Shown here one piece after another: positions 13,417-28,500 of a stretch of 64,000 nt of DNA; position 1 is the first letter of the stretch, and the number at the start of each line of letters is the position of its first letter. Below the pieces are notes generated by a model, which ran no database searches, was not told the origin of the DNA, and saw nothing but the letters and a program-made list of their open reading frames with translations. Made by a program: the position numbers and the translations under genes. This stretch comes from Pocillopora verrucosa (taxonomy: Eukaryota; Cnidaria; Anthozoa; Scleractinia; Pocilloporidae): the NCBI RefSeq assembly GCF_036669915.1, contig NC_089320.1, positions 787,245 through 851,244 of the forward strand, given 5' to 3'.

Positions 13417-16109
13417 GAAGGAGCAGTTACTACAACCGATTAAGGCGCTGTTAATCCGTCAGAAGGGTGAAGCGGAACACCTGTTATGAAAATCACAAGA
13501 GTTAAGAGTTCATAAATTTTATAAAATGAGTAACATTCATTGGTAATCAGACGTGACCTGTTTTGAAATAGTTAATATGTATTAATCATTTATAATACAC
13601 TCCAGGTTGGGGATAAGCAAAATAGCGAAAAAAAGTATGGTAATGACAACAAAGAAATAAAAATTAAACCAAAAGCCGACACCTTTTTTTATACCTATGG
13701 GTTTAGAGTTTACTTCTTTTTATGAAAAATTTATTATTATTGGCGATGTCTCAGTTCTCAGACATTATTTATACATGAAAATAAAATATGCTTTTTTTTC
13801 TCAAAGAAATATGATGATGAGAATTTTTTTTTTCAGGCCAAGTTGCGGAAATATGCGAACCTTTTCCAATAAATGGATAAATGACGTGTGCATTTTCCAA
13901 TAAGAAGTTTCTCTCAGGTAAATTACATAATGTTTTCAACTAGAAAATAGTAGATGGACAAATATTGACCAAAAAAACGGGAAGGGCTGATAGATAGACT
14001 GACAATATTGATCAAATTTCCATACCGTTGATCTAAATTTGAAAGCTGTTTAAAGAAAGTTAAAAAAAAAAGTCATTTATTGAAGAGGAAAATTAAAAAG
14101 GATTCACACCACAAGATTAAGAAAAAAATTGATATTATAAATCAACCATAGAAAAAATATATCATCCACAAATCTTTGAATTCTTGAAACGAAAGATTCA
14201 AAGCCTGCCAATAAATTAAAATTTGCAAATTATATCTAAAAGAATCTAATTAACTGATAACTCCGTAGTCAATTACGAGCATAAGTTTAAAGTAAATGGA
14301 ATTCAGATTTGATAGGACCAATTTCCACTTTAGTACGCGTTTTCCTGGTTAAAATGAATAGACTATATTTAGTCGTTTGGAAAGTTACTTGTTGGTGATA
14401 AGAATGACTTGTATCATGCATGGAGGTTACGACTGATGGTAATGGGCTTTTTTGAAACGAAAGATAATTTTAAATTTGCAAATTATATCGGAGATAAATA
14501 TTCCACAAAACACAGATATTCAATAGCTTGTTTGCTTAACTTTTTATTTGGTCGTAATGAACCATAGATAAGATTTCCGGTTATTCTGGCTGTCGTCTCC
14601 TCACTTTAGCAACAGATAGTTTTAAAATGACCTCGAATAATTGGGCACAGAGCAGTTTTCAATTAACGAAAGAGCCACACCAAAGTAATTACAAGTACAA
14701 AGGCTAACATCGCTCATCATTGACCAAAGAGAACTTAAGTAAAAACGGCAGAAAGGAAGCTAGAAATAGTCAAACTATGCTAGTAAAAGAAAAGGTGCAA
14801 CATTCTCTCCACGTTACCGAGAAATTTTGTTACCGAATTTACTTTGTTATTTATCTTGTCCCCCCTTCTTCCCTTTTTTTGTTTTACATTTTACACGTTG
14901 CACAAGACATGCATCTCAACGAAACCAAAAGAAACCTGAACTAAAAGGAAGGTTAGTTGCAATTTAAAATTACGAACCATTTTCACATTAATATTTATAA
15001 GTGAAGTTTGTTTCCTTTACAGAACAGGTATTCGCCGTTGGAGGTTATTTGTTCCAACAAATAAAATAAATCACAGCTAGATTTTTAAAACAAACTCTGC
15101 AAATAGACCATAAAAGTCTAAAAAATGACATCTCGAGCTTGACAAATCAAGCACTCGGTGATTCATATGAAGATGGATATTTTTGTCAGTCGTTAGCGAA
15201 TTCCAGTTCAAAGCTTGCTTTAATTGAAAGTTGATAAGCTATCAGAAACATAATGATAGAAATGCGTTGCCATTCGCATTTTGACTTACGAGGTTTTGGA
15301 TTAAAATCAATACAACCTGAAAATTAGTCCATGAAATTACTAATGCAGAGCCAGGAACCTATCGATGTTAAAAAGGAAAGGAAAAAAAGAAAAACGGCAC
15401 TTTTCCGATCTGTTCATTAAAGGAAGGAATGGAAGTGAAGTCGTGGACTTCAGAATTTAAGCGTAAATTTAGATCGAGTGACGCTGGTAACGATGGAATT
15501 AGGTGGCCTGTAATAATTTCTTTGCACCTTAAGCGTTTCCAGTTAGTAGAATTCGGATGGCATTCAAAGGAAAAAACGAATGGTTTAGGAATTGAACTTT
15601 TTACGCTTAAAGAACACCTCACCTTGTGCCGAGTCCTCACTTCTGCCACCACCGTTGAGAATTTTAAGATATCATTCCGGATTCAAGAACCCAAGTCTAG
15701 AATTTTCCCTCTTCCCTTAAATATCGTATGCAAGTAATTGATCCGTTTAAGGTGTTGCAGCATTGTTTCGTGTAGGCTCTGATTTCGGTCTTATTGATAT
15801 GGATCATGTCAAATGCCTTGTTTTGATTTTCATGGCGAACTTGTTTTTGTTATCCTGCTGAGATTTTAGTGAATGTCTCAATTCATTTGTCATAAATTAG
15901 ACTGAAAGTATTAGCCACTAATGAATTTTTCCCCCTCTCTAACGGGCAGACCAAAACAGAATATATGAAGAAAAACGCACTTAGGTGTCTGAAAATGTCG
16001 CTAGAAATCCCCAAAACCAAATATAATATTTGAATACTTAATGATTGGCTGATTCCTAAAGCCACAACTTCACAAATCGATGTCAAAAGTTTTTTTAGTT
16101 TGGACACTT
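13417..16109. other. Intergenic, no gene recognised
   Basis: AT-rich. Overlapping frames of about 100 codons on both strands near 15370-15740 have no recognisable motif, and I do not call them. Confidence 0.5.
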
Positions 16110-16550
16110 TTGTATGGAAAATCTTTCCGCCGCAATTGAATGCTTGGGCATTCGAAATTATCGTAAAAGATCCCTCTATTGTCGTTAGCGCAAAACGGAA
16201 AAACGCGCTAAGTGCATCGATGAGTTACGTTAACTCATGGAAGCTAGAGAAGGTTCGGCATTCTCATTACGTCACAAAAATTTAAAAATATTTGTGTATT
16301 CGAGTACAAGAAAATTCCTTTTTAACAACCAGGTACAGCACTTCTAAACGAAGACAGGCATGTCCTTTTACACATGGAAAAACACATACTACTCCTGTAT
16401 CAATTAGTTTTTGATATCGCCATCTGCTGGACTTCTTCTGAGGTAATATTTGGGCGCCAACATAACTTTTTAACGAAAGCTTTTGCTCACATCGGACATC
16501 ATCTCGTGGAAACGCACACGGATAAGTTTTCACTTCAAAAAGGATAAGTA
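16110..16550 (+). promoter_or_regulatory. Duplicated 5' flank of large gene, copy 1
   Basis: About 440 bp upstream of the start codon is retained, with few changes, at 32101-32536 ahead of copy 2. Both include the block AACCAGGTACAGCACTTCTA and run into the start codon without an obvious intron. The duplication therefore carried at least the proximal promoter. No TATA box close to the start was recognised; the role is inferred from position and conservation. Confidence 0.45.
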
Positions 16551-19500
16551 ATGCAACGATTACTGGTATTTGTCTCTCTTACGGCTTTAGATCTCGTGTA
16601 CGGTAAAGGTAAGTGGCTCTGAAATAACCTGTTTCCTTATTTTTTTCTTTTCAGGACGTGTTGGTAAGTCTAGGTATCTCTTTCTCACGCGCTGCGCTTT
16701 TTTCCGAGAGATTTAGGATCGAAGAGGAAGCTAACTAGTTATAATCCAATAGTTGAACGTGTCTTTTGATTTTGCCGTAGTTGTAATAATTCATATAGAG
16801 TTTAGTCGATGATAATTGTTATTCCACTGTTTGTTAAAGCTATTACTATCACTGTCATCCTCAAACTAAGTTTTCATCGCCATAAAACATTTTATCTCAG
16901 TGCAATATTGGTATGCCAGTCTAAGAACTTGAATCATTGCTTCGATAACGATGATGATATCATTATGCAAACAAGCTACCTATTATAGCTAAGTTCAGGT
17001 AAAAAAAAGAGATATTATACATCATGTGGATCAGTATCTGAGGAATCATCTACCGGTAGCTAATAGTTGTGCGATTAGGTAGGTAGTGCACGATAGAAAT
17101 GGAACAGGTACCAGCCTTAAAACGTATTTGTTTAGCTTTCAACCACCGACTTAAACCATCAAGGAAACCCTTGAACCAGTACAACACCGGTACCAATAAG
17201 ATTCTTTGATCAGGGTAAATGTTTGGAAATAATTTTTTCCCCTTCTATTACGAGGCAGACTTTCACGTGTAACGCTTTCAAACAGAAAAGGAAAGAAAAA
17301 GAAAAACGTTCTTGGGATAGAGTCCACTATCGAACCTAGAATTTGCATGTTTTCGGGTATACAAATTAGGCTGGTACAAGGAACCAGAACAAGAAATTAA
17401 TACGCCTCATCTTTACAACAGAGAAAGGCTCGAAAATGAACGTTAATTAGCGATCGTAACTATATCCGAAATTCTAAAACGGTGCAGGTAGAAGTTAGGC
17501 TAAAAAAACTAATTCTGTTTGCTGCTCTTTGCAGATGATGGATGTGTTACCTTAACCGATGGAGACAAATCTTTCAATGGGGAAATCGAGTATGTCCCCA
17601 TGAGATGGTTTGAAACGCCCTCGGTTGTTCCTTTAAGTCCAGGTATTACAAATGTTTATCCAAATAAGCCACTTCTGTTAATTGGGACGTTTTCGAAACA
17701 CTAACATTCCAGTTAGAGTATAGCATATTTTTATCTTCTATAAAAACAGTCCTCCAACAATGCCCAAAGTGTGATTAGTCTGTTGGGAAGATCTTTCAAA
17801 CATCTGTTGTCCGTGTTTGTCCGTGACGGATATTCACCCCTCGACGACCTGATCGATCTGAAGTTAGGATCGTTTACCAGAAAAATTTCCGCTTGAGAAA
17901 CCGAGGTGAAACATTGAGCCGTCTTCATACCCATTGCCCTGTCTTTGAGGTGAATAATGATGCGCTATTCTCCTCCCCCTCCCCCTCCCCCTCCCCCTCC
18001 CCCTCCCCCTCCCCCTCCCCCTCCCCCTCCCCCTCCCCCTCCCCCTCCCCCTCCCCCTCCCCCTCCCCCTCCCTCCCCCCCCCTCCCCCTTAAGTAACAA
18101 ATCTGATCTACCGATGAGTTAGTATATAAAGATGACTATTTTCCTTCCTTTTTCATTTTTTTTTCATGAGAAGCATGTACAGGAGAAACAGCACTTGGGT
18201 TGGAAAGTGGTCTCGTTACATTCCAGCAAATGACGGCATCCTCCACCTTCAAGAAAAATCACGGTCCATCCAACGGAAGACTCAATCACGCGGCTGCAAA
18301 TGGAAAAACAGGCGCCTGGTCAGCTGGGGCTAATGATACAAATCAGTGGCTACAAGTGGATTTTGGAAGAAATGTGAGAATTACAAAGCTCGCTACTCAA
18401 GGGCGTCAAGACTACGATCAGTGGGTGAAGACATTTACTCTTTCATACACTCTTGATGGCAACCCTTCTTTTCAGATTTACCAGGAGAATGGGGCTGAAA
18501 AGGTCTGGTGAAGTATATCTTGCCTGATAAACATTTCAGTCAAACATAATTTCTCATACTTTTCAAGTATTCAAAGTTTTATAAAAGAAATAAAATTAAC
18601 TTGAGAATTTGCTGCGAAAAATTTAATTTGAGTTGTAAAAAAACAAACTTCGCTATTGAAACAAACAAAGACATTAAAATCAAAATTTTGGATTGAACAG
18701 AGAATTGCTCATGTTTTAACGAGAAATGTAACTAATTAAAAGTCGAGAGTCAGTTCTTAACAAAAATGTCATGACTGTTTCTGCAAAGGTAAAGACAATT
18801 TTTCTCTTCGTTTGCCATCCTGTTCAGGTTTTTGACGCAAACAAGGACAGGGACACCATTGTGAATCATGTACTAATTCAGCCAATCATAGCCCGGTCCG
18901 TCCAAATAAACCCAAAATCATGGAATGGTCATATCTCCATGAGAGCAGAGTTTTACGGATGCATCCTTTCAGGTAATGTCTGAGGTAATTTGTTTGATCG
19001 ACAAGAAATACTAAGGTAGCAGTTTCTCTTTTTCGTGTTGGATTAGGAGTGTAGAGCTCATCTTTTTTGATCGTGGCGTTGATGTGTTGGTCTCATTCGA
19101 TATAATAGATCTTTTGATCATTTATTAATTAAAACAATGGTTTAATATTCTATAGGACTCTGCCCTTATTTTATTCAACTTAACCTTTCTGAACTACTGA
19201 GACAATAACTATTTTGTGAAGTTGCAAATAAAGGCTATTTATACAGCTACCGAATTTTAAAGAGGTTCTTTTAAAGAACCTCTAGAGAGATTTGCATCGA
19301 CTTTGTTAAGAAAGAGTTCTTAAGATCAACTGATTTTCCGTTGGTTGTGCAATAGACCGATACCAAGTGTTGGGCCGAGTAGTGCACATGGATTTCGTAA
19401 AAGAGCAACTAAAAACAAAGAAAAAGGTCAACTTTGGAGACTCCCAGGAACAAACTAATGGAATCGAGCTTGCAGTCATGGCAGATACCATTTATGTGAA

Positions 19501-22500
19501 GGTGCGTTTGACAGTTTTGTACTTAAGTCTAGCCAACGCCACAATGGGCGCCTAAGGAGCTTATCGTTTATTTTTTTCGTGTTCTAGTCGGAGGGCTTTT
19601 TGAACATAGCGGGATTATTAAAGAGGTGCTTCATTAAAATTAGCTGAGGGCTGCAATAAATATTATGCATATAGTATATTCCTCATTTTGAAAACCGACG
19701 ATTTTGAACTTGGAGATAGTGAAATTATGAAAACATGAAGTTAGAAATCAGGGAGACCTATTAAGTTAGTTACAAAAGTGCGAAAAACCTCTTTGGTAAA
19801 CAGTTATTTCAAAATTACATGATACACGAGGAACTGACCTGACAAATAGGAACGCATGAATTAATACTTATCAATAGAATGTTAATAGATACGATGTGTA
19901 ATTATTCGAATTTTCAACCTTTGATCAATGATTTGTTACACAGGGAGACATTAAAATGCGTGGCACCAAGAAATTGACAATGTTCAGCCGTAAGCTTTCA
20001 TTTTTGAAAGGAAGTAAACTGGATCTCAGAGCTCCAGATCTGCTACAAACCTTTGATAAACTTGAACCTGGCGCTGATGGAAAGGATGGCAACCATGGTC
20101 TAAATGGGACCATAGGTAAAAAGATGGCTTTAAGTGCAGCCCGTAATCTCTGTGCTAATAATGTATGACGTAAGGGAGTTTCAGTACCAAGGACGCTATG
20201 GCAACGTAATATGTCAGAATGTGCTAGAAACCTCTTGAGTGTGAAAATAGTGACAATGGTAATGATCTTCACATTCAGAGTGATGAATATGATGAATATT
20301 TTGAAGGTCCCACCTTACGTCTCTTTTTTAGAATCCCAGCTGCCGTAAGTTCTGCTTTCTTAAAGATATTTCTTCCTTATTATCAGTGGAGATATCAGCC
20401 CATACTGTGGTAGGATACATCAACATCATAACTAACGGCGGTAATGGAAACAAAGGCCAAAATGGTGCGGACGGGAGGAAAGGGGCTGACAGCATGGCAA
20501 AGGTATAAAAATTAGGAAACACCCACTTTTATGCCAGTGGCATATGTATTTAAATTTATATGCGTTTGTTTGTCTGTTTGTCTGAATATCTCTCTATTTG
20601 TTATCAAGTAATCCCATCTACCCAATTATAATCAGAACCACCAAGGTTTCACTGTATCAATAACGAAATCTCGCTCAAAAATTTTCTTGGCAAAATGGAT
20701 GGACGATTATCACTCAGAAAAGAAAACAGATATGATATGAATGACCTTTGACTTCCGGTGATATAGCCACATCTTAGTATGTTTATCCGTATGTGACACT
20801 AAAGAGTCTATAGATTCATACAACGGTAAGGTAATTACAAGTGAGCTTTTTTTAATTACAACAGGAGCTGGATAAAACACAGTCAGACTGTAATGCCCAT
20901 ACTAAGAGGAATGACAAGGGTAAAGTCACCGGGTGTACGGAAAATATCAAAGGGACACCAGGTGCCAAAGGAGGAAATGGAGGAGATGGGGGATACTCTG
21001 GAAAGTCAGGTTAGTGATCAGCAATCATAAATAAAAAATGGCTCGCGTGTGTTTAATTACTTCACTTGTACCATTAAAGACTGGTTGCTAAATATATCTC
21101 GTACGTCTCAAAACTGCAACAGGGCGCTCCAAAATTCCATCATCTCTCTCAACACACAATTCCTTAAAAGCCTAAAACTCTCAGCATAAGTTTCAAAACC
21201 TCGATTTTAATAGGAAAATTATTCTCGGAGCAAAAGGTTGCCGAAACCAACGTGGGAATTTTTTCCCATTTGATAGATCAGAAATTAAATATTCCTGACT
21301 TCGCCGGTCACTTTGAATAACTTATTTTCACCTTCCAGTTATTTGTTTGTGATTTTTTATTGCTGTTGTTGCTTTTTGTTATTGCTCTCTTTGTTTGCTT
21401 GTTCTTTTTATTATTTTCTTCGTACAGTATGGTTATGTCACTGTTTTTGTTTTGTTTTGTTTTGTTCGGTTGTTTTTTTTATTAATTCACTCCATTTCAT
21501 TTTTTGATAATAACTTGCAAGATTTTAAAGTAAAGAATATTGGCACAGAAAGAGTGGTTGAATTTTGTTTCAAAAATGTGTATTTGAGTGGATGATATCG
21601 AAATTGATTATAACACGTTTATTTGTGCTGCCAAAGTTATGATTTGTCTAAAAACAGGTAATGGAGGAAACGCTGGTCGTCAAACATTCTATTTAACAAG
21701 ATTGCTCGGGAATATAGAGTTAAAGACGTGTCGCGGAACAGGAGGACAAGCGGCTAAAAATGGTGTGGGGGGAGAAGGTGACGTTTCGCATCATCTTCTG
21801 CATTTTTAAAGCTCCTTTGCACATTCACAAGTGGCATATCGAAATTCTGCATTTACTTATCGCCTTGTAGATCTTCTTTAGAGCTACTGCAGCCAATTCC
21901 CAACTATATGCATAATTTTTTGCGATGTGGAGAGATCCCTAGAAACTACGTCCCTTCCGCCAAAATTAAGTTACATATTTCAAAAACCTAAAACTGCATG
22001 TTGCCTTAGTTTGATTAAAACACCATCACTTTCGATCTGCAGATGAAAATTACTAAGATGCGTTTGAAGATACTAATGATGATAGTGCTGATAACGGATA
22101 ATGGCAATAATGATGCATTGCTACATGAAAAAATGAATAAATAAGATGAAAATGTAAAGGTTTTTTGGGAGAGTCAAATCTGGACTTCATCTTCGTTTTG
22201 AATTGAACATCATCAATCACCCTCCTCTAAACTGACAGGAGGCCAAGGTGGACTCGGAGGTCGTGGAATCAAATGCAAATACCGCCGGAGAAGCAAGCTA
22301 GTCGGACTAGCATGCAAGGCTGATGGTCAAACTGAGGCTTCTCGAGGACCAACTGGAAATAAAGGTCGCAGCGGGCAAAGTTGAGTGTTGCACTTTGGCT
22401 GCAATTTCTAGCAATATGGTATAATGATTTCTTTAGGGCAGAACGGCTTATTTATTCTTCTCGCGTAACCTTTCTTAACACCTTTATCGTTTGACCCAGC

Positions 22501-25500
22501 AAGTATCCTCCAACACTTTTGAAAAGGATGATATAAAATGATCCCAAAATGTATCTCATTTGATCCAAAAGTTGCATACCTTTGTGCTACATTTCCCTCT
22601 TTTGTTTATCCTTTTTTCCGGTTCATGAATAAGCCATAAAATACATTGTATATCGTTTTATTGTCTCAGCCCCTGTAAGCGCTGGTTCAACTGGTCAGGT
22701 AGCAGACACCTTCCTGCAAAAGTTAAACCTCGATCGCAGCCAGAAAGATAAATATCCAGTGGTACTGATGAAGGTGATGACAAGATACGCTGAAGACCTT
22801 GTTTGGCTCAACAACACCAGAAATGCGCAAGCAGTGTTTGAGTTTATAGCTGATTTAGCGACTGGAAGAGATGAGGACCTAGAAAAATGTAAGATGGATT
22901 GGCACATCTACTGACTTTTGAGTTTTCGGATCTTGCATTACCAAAAAATTACAGCCCTGATTACAAATAAAGGTGACTCAGTATGTTGGATTGATACTAT
23001 CGGAATTCAACAATAAACACTTAACACATGATACAACTAAAACCATGGTTGTTTTGATATAAAGAGGATGTAATTCTGTCATGTTAACCCTATATGTCAA
23101 AAAAAGACTGAAAAACAGCGATCAAGAATTGTCGAGAAATAATTTTCTTGCAATAGTCAACAAGACAAAGAAAGAAAGTGTGGAGGCTTCGATTTATCAA
23201 AACGTTAGTGTTTAACATGACGAAGCAATTTAAAGCCACCGTAAACTAAAGATAGGTTTCATTTTTAACAAAAATACAAAATAAAACTTGGAAATGATGG
23301 GCCAATCGGAAAAATGCTGTTTTAAAAATGTATTCCAGCACAATTATTGCTAGCCCGTGTCTTACATGTTACTTCTGTTTACCCTTGATGGGAAGCGCTG
23401 GTTCCTTTTAGATTCTAAAAAGCTAATAACGTTGTCGCTCAAAGCTAATCAGAAGAAGATTTGCAACTTTAAAACAACAATGAATGGATCGAAAGTCAAA
23501 AAGGAAGATGTCGCACCGTCCAACAACTTCTTTGAACTACTTGCTAAAGTAAAACAGCTAAAAGAGTCTAGCGGCGAAATTTAATGAAAATGCATTTCAT
23601 TTTTTTTTCAGTTGCAAAGCGAAGGCTGGGTTTCCTAAACAAGAAAGGATTTGATAGATTTGGAAATAATAAACTATTTGCACCTCTGATGAAATGGGAA
23701 ACGTTTAAAGAACAACTTGTGCAGATAAAAGATAATGCACAATCATATGAAAATGCCTACAATGAGATACGGGCATCTATCGAACGACAGGAAGGTATTA
23801 AGCAAGTGCTGCAAGCCCTTCCTTTACCAGCCAAGATTCAAGTCCATAAAGAAAAAGAAAGACTTGTGGAGGCAAGAAGGATAGCATTGAGCGAGAAGAG
23901 AGCCTATGTGCAGGTGCGTACCGCCCGGATATTCATTTAAGGACCCACTCAGTCAGATAGTTTGTCCGTCAGTCAGTCAGTCCTTCGACTAGTCAGCCAC
24001 TCAGTAAGATAGTTTATTTGTATAATAATATGATAGTGAGTCAGTTCTTCATCACACATTCACCCATATATTCACGTGGTTACTGAAAAGTACGCTTTGG
24101 CGTTTAAGAGCGCTTGTCTGTAAAAATTAAACATATCGCGGCAAGGGTGGAAAATTCGATTTCTTTCTTATTTTAATGTTAGATAGGCTTGGCTATAAAT
24201 AAAATCACTGCATGCTTTTTTTGGCGAAATATCTTTTTATTTCGGGAAAAAAATACAAATAACGAAATTCCGTTAAAATCGTCATTTTTGGCAGCAAGTT
24301 ATTGCACGAGTTTGAGGGCTTCGCGTGCAAAAACGAATCACTATCTCGTCTTTTAAACACTCAAATCTTCTTTTTCGATCTCATAAGACCTCACAAAATG
24401 ATTTTTGTAAACATTGCGCTCTTATTTGACCTTTCGCGGTCAACATTCCAGCAGCGAGTCACACATAAATTTTAATATATGTTTCAACCCATATGAGGCC
24501 GGAAAATGTACATGGGTACACATTTCCAAATGCTCTAACCTCATTTGCTGTAGAAGAAACATCAAAAGACCATTTCACTGTGGTTATCTTGTCGCTCGTC
24601 GTATTTATAACGTCCGATGAAACTGCCTGTCACTTACCCCCTAAAGTTCCTTTGTCACCGGTATTGCGTGACAACCCAAATACTCAAAGGACGCACATGT
24701 TTGTAGTCAACTCAGTTTAGCATTGAATTAGACTGTCAGATGTTATCTTTTAGCAATACTCGCAGTCAACTGAACCATTGAATAAGATGCTACAGTAAAG
24801 AAAGATATCGAACGTTTGACAACAAGATGGTGTTCGACAGGGTTGGTGGTTTCTTCGGACGTTGTCATTTATACAAACCTAAATACGACGAACGACAAGA
24901 GAATTACACTAAAATGGTATCTGAATCGGTCTTCTGCAGTAAATGAAGTTAGAGCATTTGGAAATATGTTTCTATGTACATTTTTCGGCCTCATATTGGT
25001 TAAAACATATTAAAATATGCGTGACTCGCGACTGGAATGCAAAAGGTCAATTAACTACATTTTAACAGACTTGTATCGCTCTCAATCATTTGCCCAAACA
25101 AATTTTTACAATTATATTGAGAACATCTTTTCGAAATTCAACCACTAAGAGCTTAATCCATTTGAAGGTTTAGCACATGGTGAAAATTTATTTTATTCAC
25201 GAAGTATTTTTACTGAAGAGAAATGAAATTTTAAGCGCAAAGAAGATCGCAGTGTTTACAAAAATCGTTTTGTGAGGTCTTATCAGCTTGAAAAAGATTT
25301 GAGTGTTAAAAAGACGAGATAGTGATTCGTATTTGAACGCGAAGCCCTCAAACTTGTGCAATGATTTGCTGCTAAAAATGACGATTTTAACGGAATTTTG
25401 TTATTTTATTTTTCTCTGAAATAAAAAGATATCATGCCAAAAAAGTATCCAGTGATTTTAGTTATAGTCTAGCCTATCTAATATTAAAATAAGAAAGAAA

Positions 25501-28500
25501 TCGAATTTTTCACCCTTGCCGCGAAATTTAGAATTTGTCTGATTTTTACAGACAAGCGCTCTTAATCCCTAACCTAGCCCTCAAAGTTTTTAATGTCAAC
25601 GATGAGTGCAAAATGGATAAATAATAAACCGCATGTTTGTTTTTCATCCTTTTGGGACAGGCCATTACTGAATTGGAAGCAAGCATGAAAAGCTCACTTG
25701 AAGAAATACTCGTCCAACTTCCAGACGTACATCGGGCAGCGCAGTTCAACAAAAAGGACCTGTTTATTGTTCTCCAAGCTTTAGTAGGATTTGCCACTGG
25801 TACTGCAGGGAGAGATCCATTGGCATTACTTGGGACTGCTTTAACAATTGTCGGACATTTTGCCTCAAAGTGCAATACTGGATCGCTTCAAGACAACAAG
25901 GACAAACTCGAAAAATGGCTGATGTTTGGTAAGGAATACGCTGCCCTAGACGACTCTAGTGATCTGGATTTTGACAAAATGGATGTGGGATCTGTACCGG
26001 AAATCATGAAGGTATAAGCCCTCTATAGATCTAGATTTCAGCACTTTTAAAGGAAATTTTGCGACCGCCTGACATGAGTTTATTAAAATCTTAAAACGCG
26101 GCTAGTATCATTATTTCATTGAGACATTGATGGTGGAGATGAAATGTTCACGGTTTCTCTCCTTTTAGCTGATAAAATTCAAAGGAAATTTTGACAAAAA
26201 ATTTTCTCAACTTTCTTTAAGACTAACCTTGAAATGAACAAGGAAGCACTCACTTCGGACCTGGTTTGTATGATAGAGGAGAGGTCACTTCCACGAAACC
26301 TTGCAAAGTTCAGGGAACAGATAGAACGATTTTTCATGGCTGGGGGAGCGAGGATTGATCTCATAGCCAAGGTTATTGATCTGGACAATGCAGTTGGTGG
26401 ATACAACTTCGATATCCCTAATTTAGAGCAAACATCGAATGAAATAGAGAGCTTGCGAAACTCTGGAGGTAAGGATCAATGGTTGATTACACGCATACGT
26501 ATGTGCAATATGCAGAGTAAAGCAGCAGTCGTTGATATGGAGGCAGACCAATCCAGAACACAACTGAGTATATAAGATATACTCCTGTCTAAATCTAACA
26601 TATGATATGTTTTTATTACCAAAATCAAAAGTGCAAGATAAATCCTGCTCGCAGGCCAGAAATTCTAAATTTTGACAGAGTATTTCCTGTTTTATTGAGT
26701 GTTGAGTACTACTTCTTTGCCTTCTGGACTGGGTGCTTTTTCATCGTGGGGTTACCCCCTCGTTTGCCTGTACTCCACTACGTGGAGAGAAGTAATTGGA
26801 GGCAGAAGAGTCTTGCTCAAGAACACAACACAAAGACCCAGTTAGGGCTTGTAACTAGGAGACAGTAGGGAGCTTACAAGTCATTCAGCCACCAGCTCTC
26901 AAGCAGAGCAATGATCATAGAGCAAGGGGTGGGATGATGTTTTCTCTGGAGAGTGGTAGTTTATAGGTTAACGGACGGGACTCCAGGTCTAGCTAGGATG
27001 ACTTGATGTTATTATTATGAGCGTAAAAGATCGCACATTTAAGAAACGTTGTATTTGGTTCCTTGTTAACTTTGGTTTGCAGACTTAGACTCTCCAATCG
27101 CTGAGAACATACAACAGATGTTCCTCGATGATTTGCTTACTTCTTATCAGCAGATGGAGACAAGTTTTACTCAGAATCTCTATCAGTTTTACAAAGGCTT
27201 TGAGTTCCGCTCACTTTGGAAAGTTGGTGATACCTTAGTAGACTTTCAGCGACGAGCAAGCGAAGCTGCTCGGGGGAATGAACAACTTCGAGGTGTACTG
27301 GAACTGACTAATGCTTTACAAGAAATCGATTCTATTGAAAGTAAAGGGCGAAAATGCTTCACCAGATTCAAATATTCAACAAATACACACAAATGGTCTT
27401 TTAACAGTGTTGAACATGCTACGGTTAGTATTTTAATGGTTAGTATTTTTATGACTTATTTTGAGATCCAGTCATAGAGGTGTTGCCTTATGAAATTTTG
27501 GCGGAAGAAGGGTCGCAGTACAAAGTGGGAAGATTGGGTTCAGGGTTCAGGTTTTCCTGCATTTTGATTGGCTATATTTCCCATAGCATGGTATATATGG
27601 AAATTTTTGGAAGATAATAGTCCAGTATGTGTGGACAATATATCACTGTAGTTTTTCATATTTGAAGATCTAAAACTTGTGAAACAACTCATACTACAAT
27701 TTTAGAGAGGTATTTTCATCGTGATTAATGCTCACTTGCACTCCTTTCGAAGTTGATTACTTTTAAAAGATGAAGAGCCACTCAAACATTGTTTTCATAG
27801 AGCAGGTCGTCAGTTCAACCCTTGACAATTCTTCGAGATTAAGAATACCTGAAATGTTAGGTCTTCTTGTTGTTAGGTCTTCTGTTGTCCCTCGTTACTT
27901 TGAGAGTTTGAGGATGACTTAAAAAAAAAGGTTGTTTTCCCTTTTTCTCTATCTTTATGCACTAGCTTTTTGATGATTTGCACAGAGGCAAAGCGACGTT
28001 CACCATAGAGGTTTCTGACAATTGCAAGTCATGCTACAATGTTCGTCTTTTGAAGGTAGGAAATATGTTCTCTACTGCTAATGAGCCATACATCGATACC
28101 GTATGGCTATAACACTTAAAAGACGACTATGGCTACTAACATAACACATATTTGCTTTAGTTTACTAGTTTTGGTCTTTATTTACTTGGCCTTGTTGCTC
28201 TGTACGCTCTCTAACCTTCATGGCCATCGTGCTACTCGCTTGATTTTAATTGTTTTCTTTTTCGTTTTTTTGTTTGTGTTTTTTTTCTACTACTCGATAT
28301 TTCTACTGTGCTGCGTCTTTTGATGATTAGTGTAATGAGCTCAGCGCTTGTAAATACTAGTTCTCAGTATACTCTCAGTTGTAACTTTATGAAATTTTCA
28401 GATCGTATGATTCGCGTTGATATTCAGCAGAAGGTTTCCGATCCGTAGCTAGATTTAAGGGAGGCCATTTCGCTTCAGTCGCATTGAGATGCGTTTGATC

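Noticed and set aside
15368..15737. Overlapping ~100-codon frames on both strands
   Set aside because: No domain, signal peptide or splice-consistent neighbours; likely chance.
17864..18100. Gly-Arg repeat protein (minus) and Pro-Ser repeat protein (plus)
   Set aside because: Both are translations of the (CCCCCT)n microsatellite, which is nearly absent from the paralogous intron.
25661..27423. Helical pore-forming toxin assignment for the large genes
   Set aside because: A hydrophobic stretch within a helical region is visible, but no family motif is recognised; the layout alone does not support a toxin call.
28129..28323. Hydrophobic short frame in intron 17 (and counterpart near 45542)
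   Set aside because: T-rich intron sequence; the two copies diverge with indels that break the frame.
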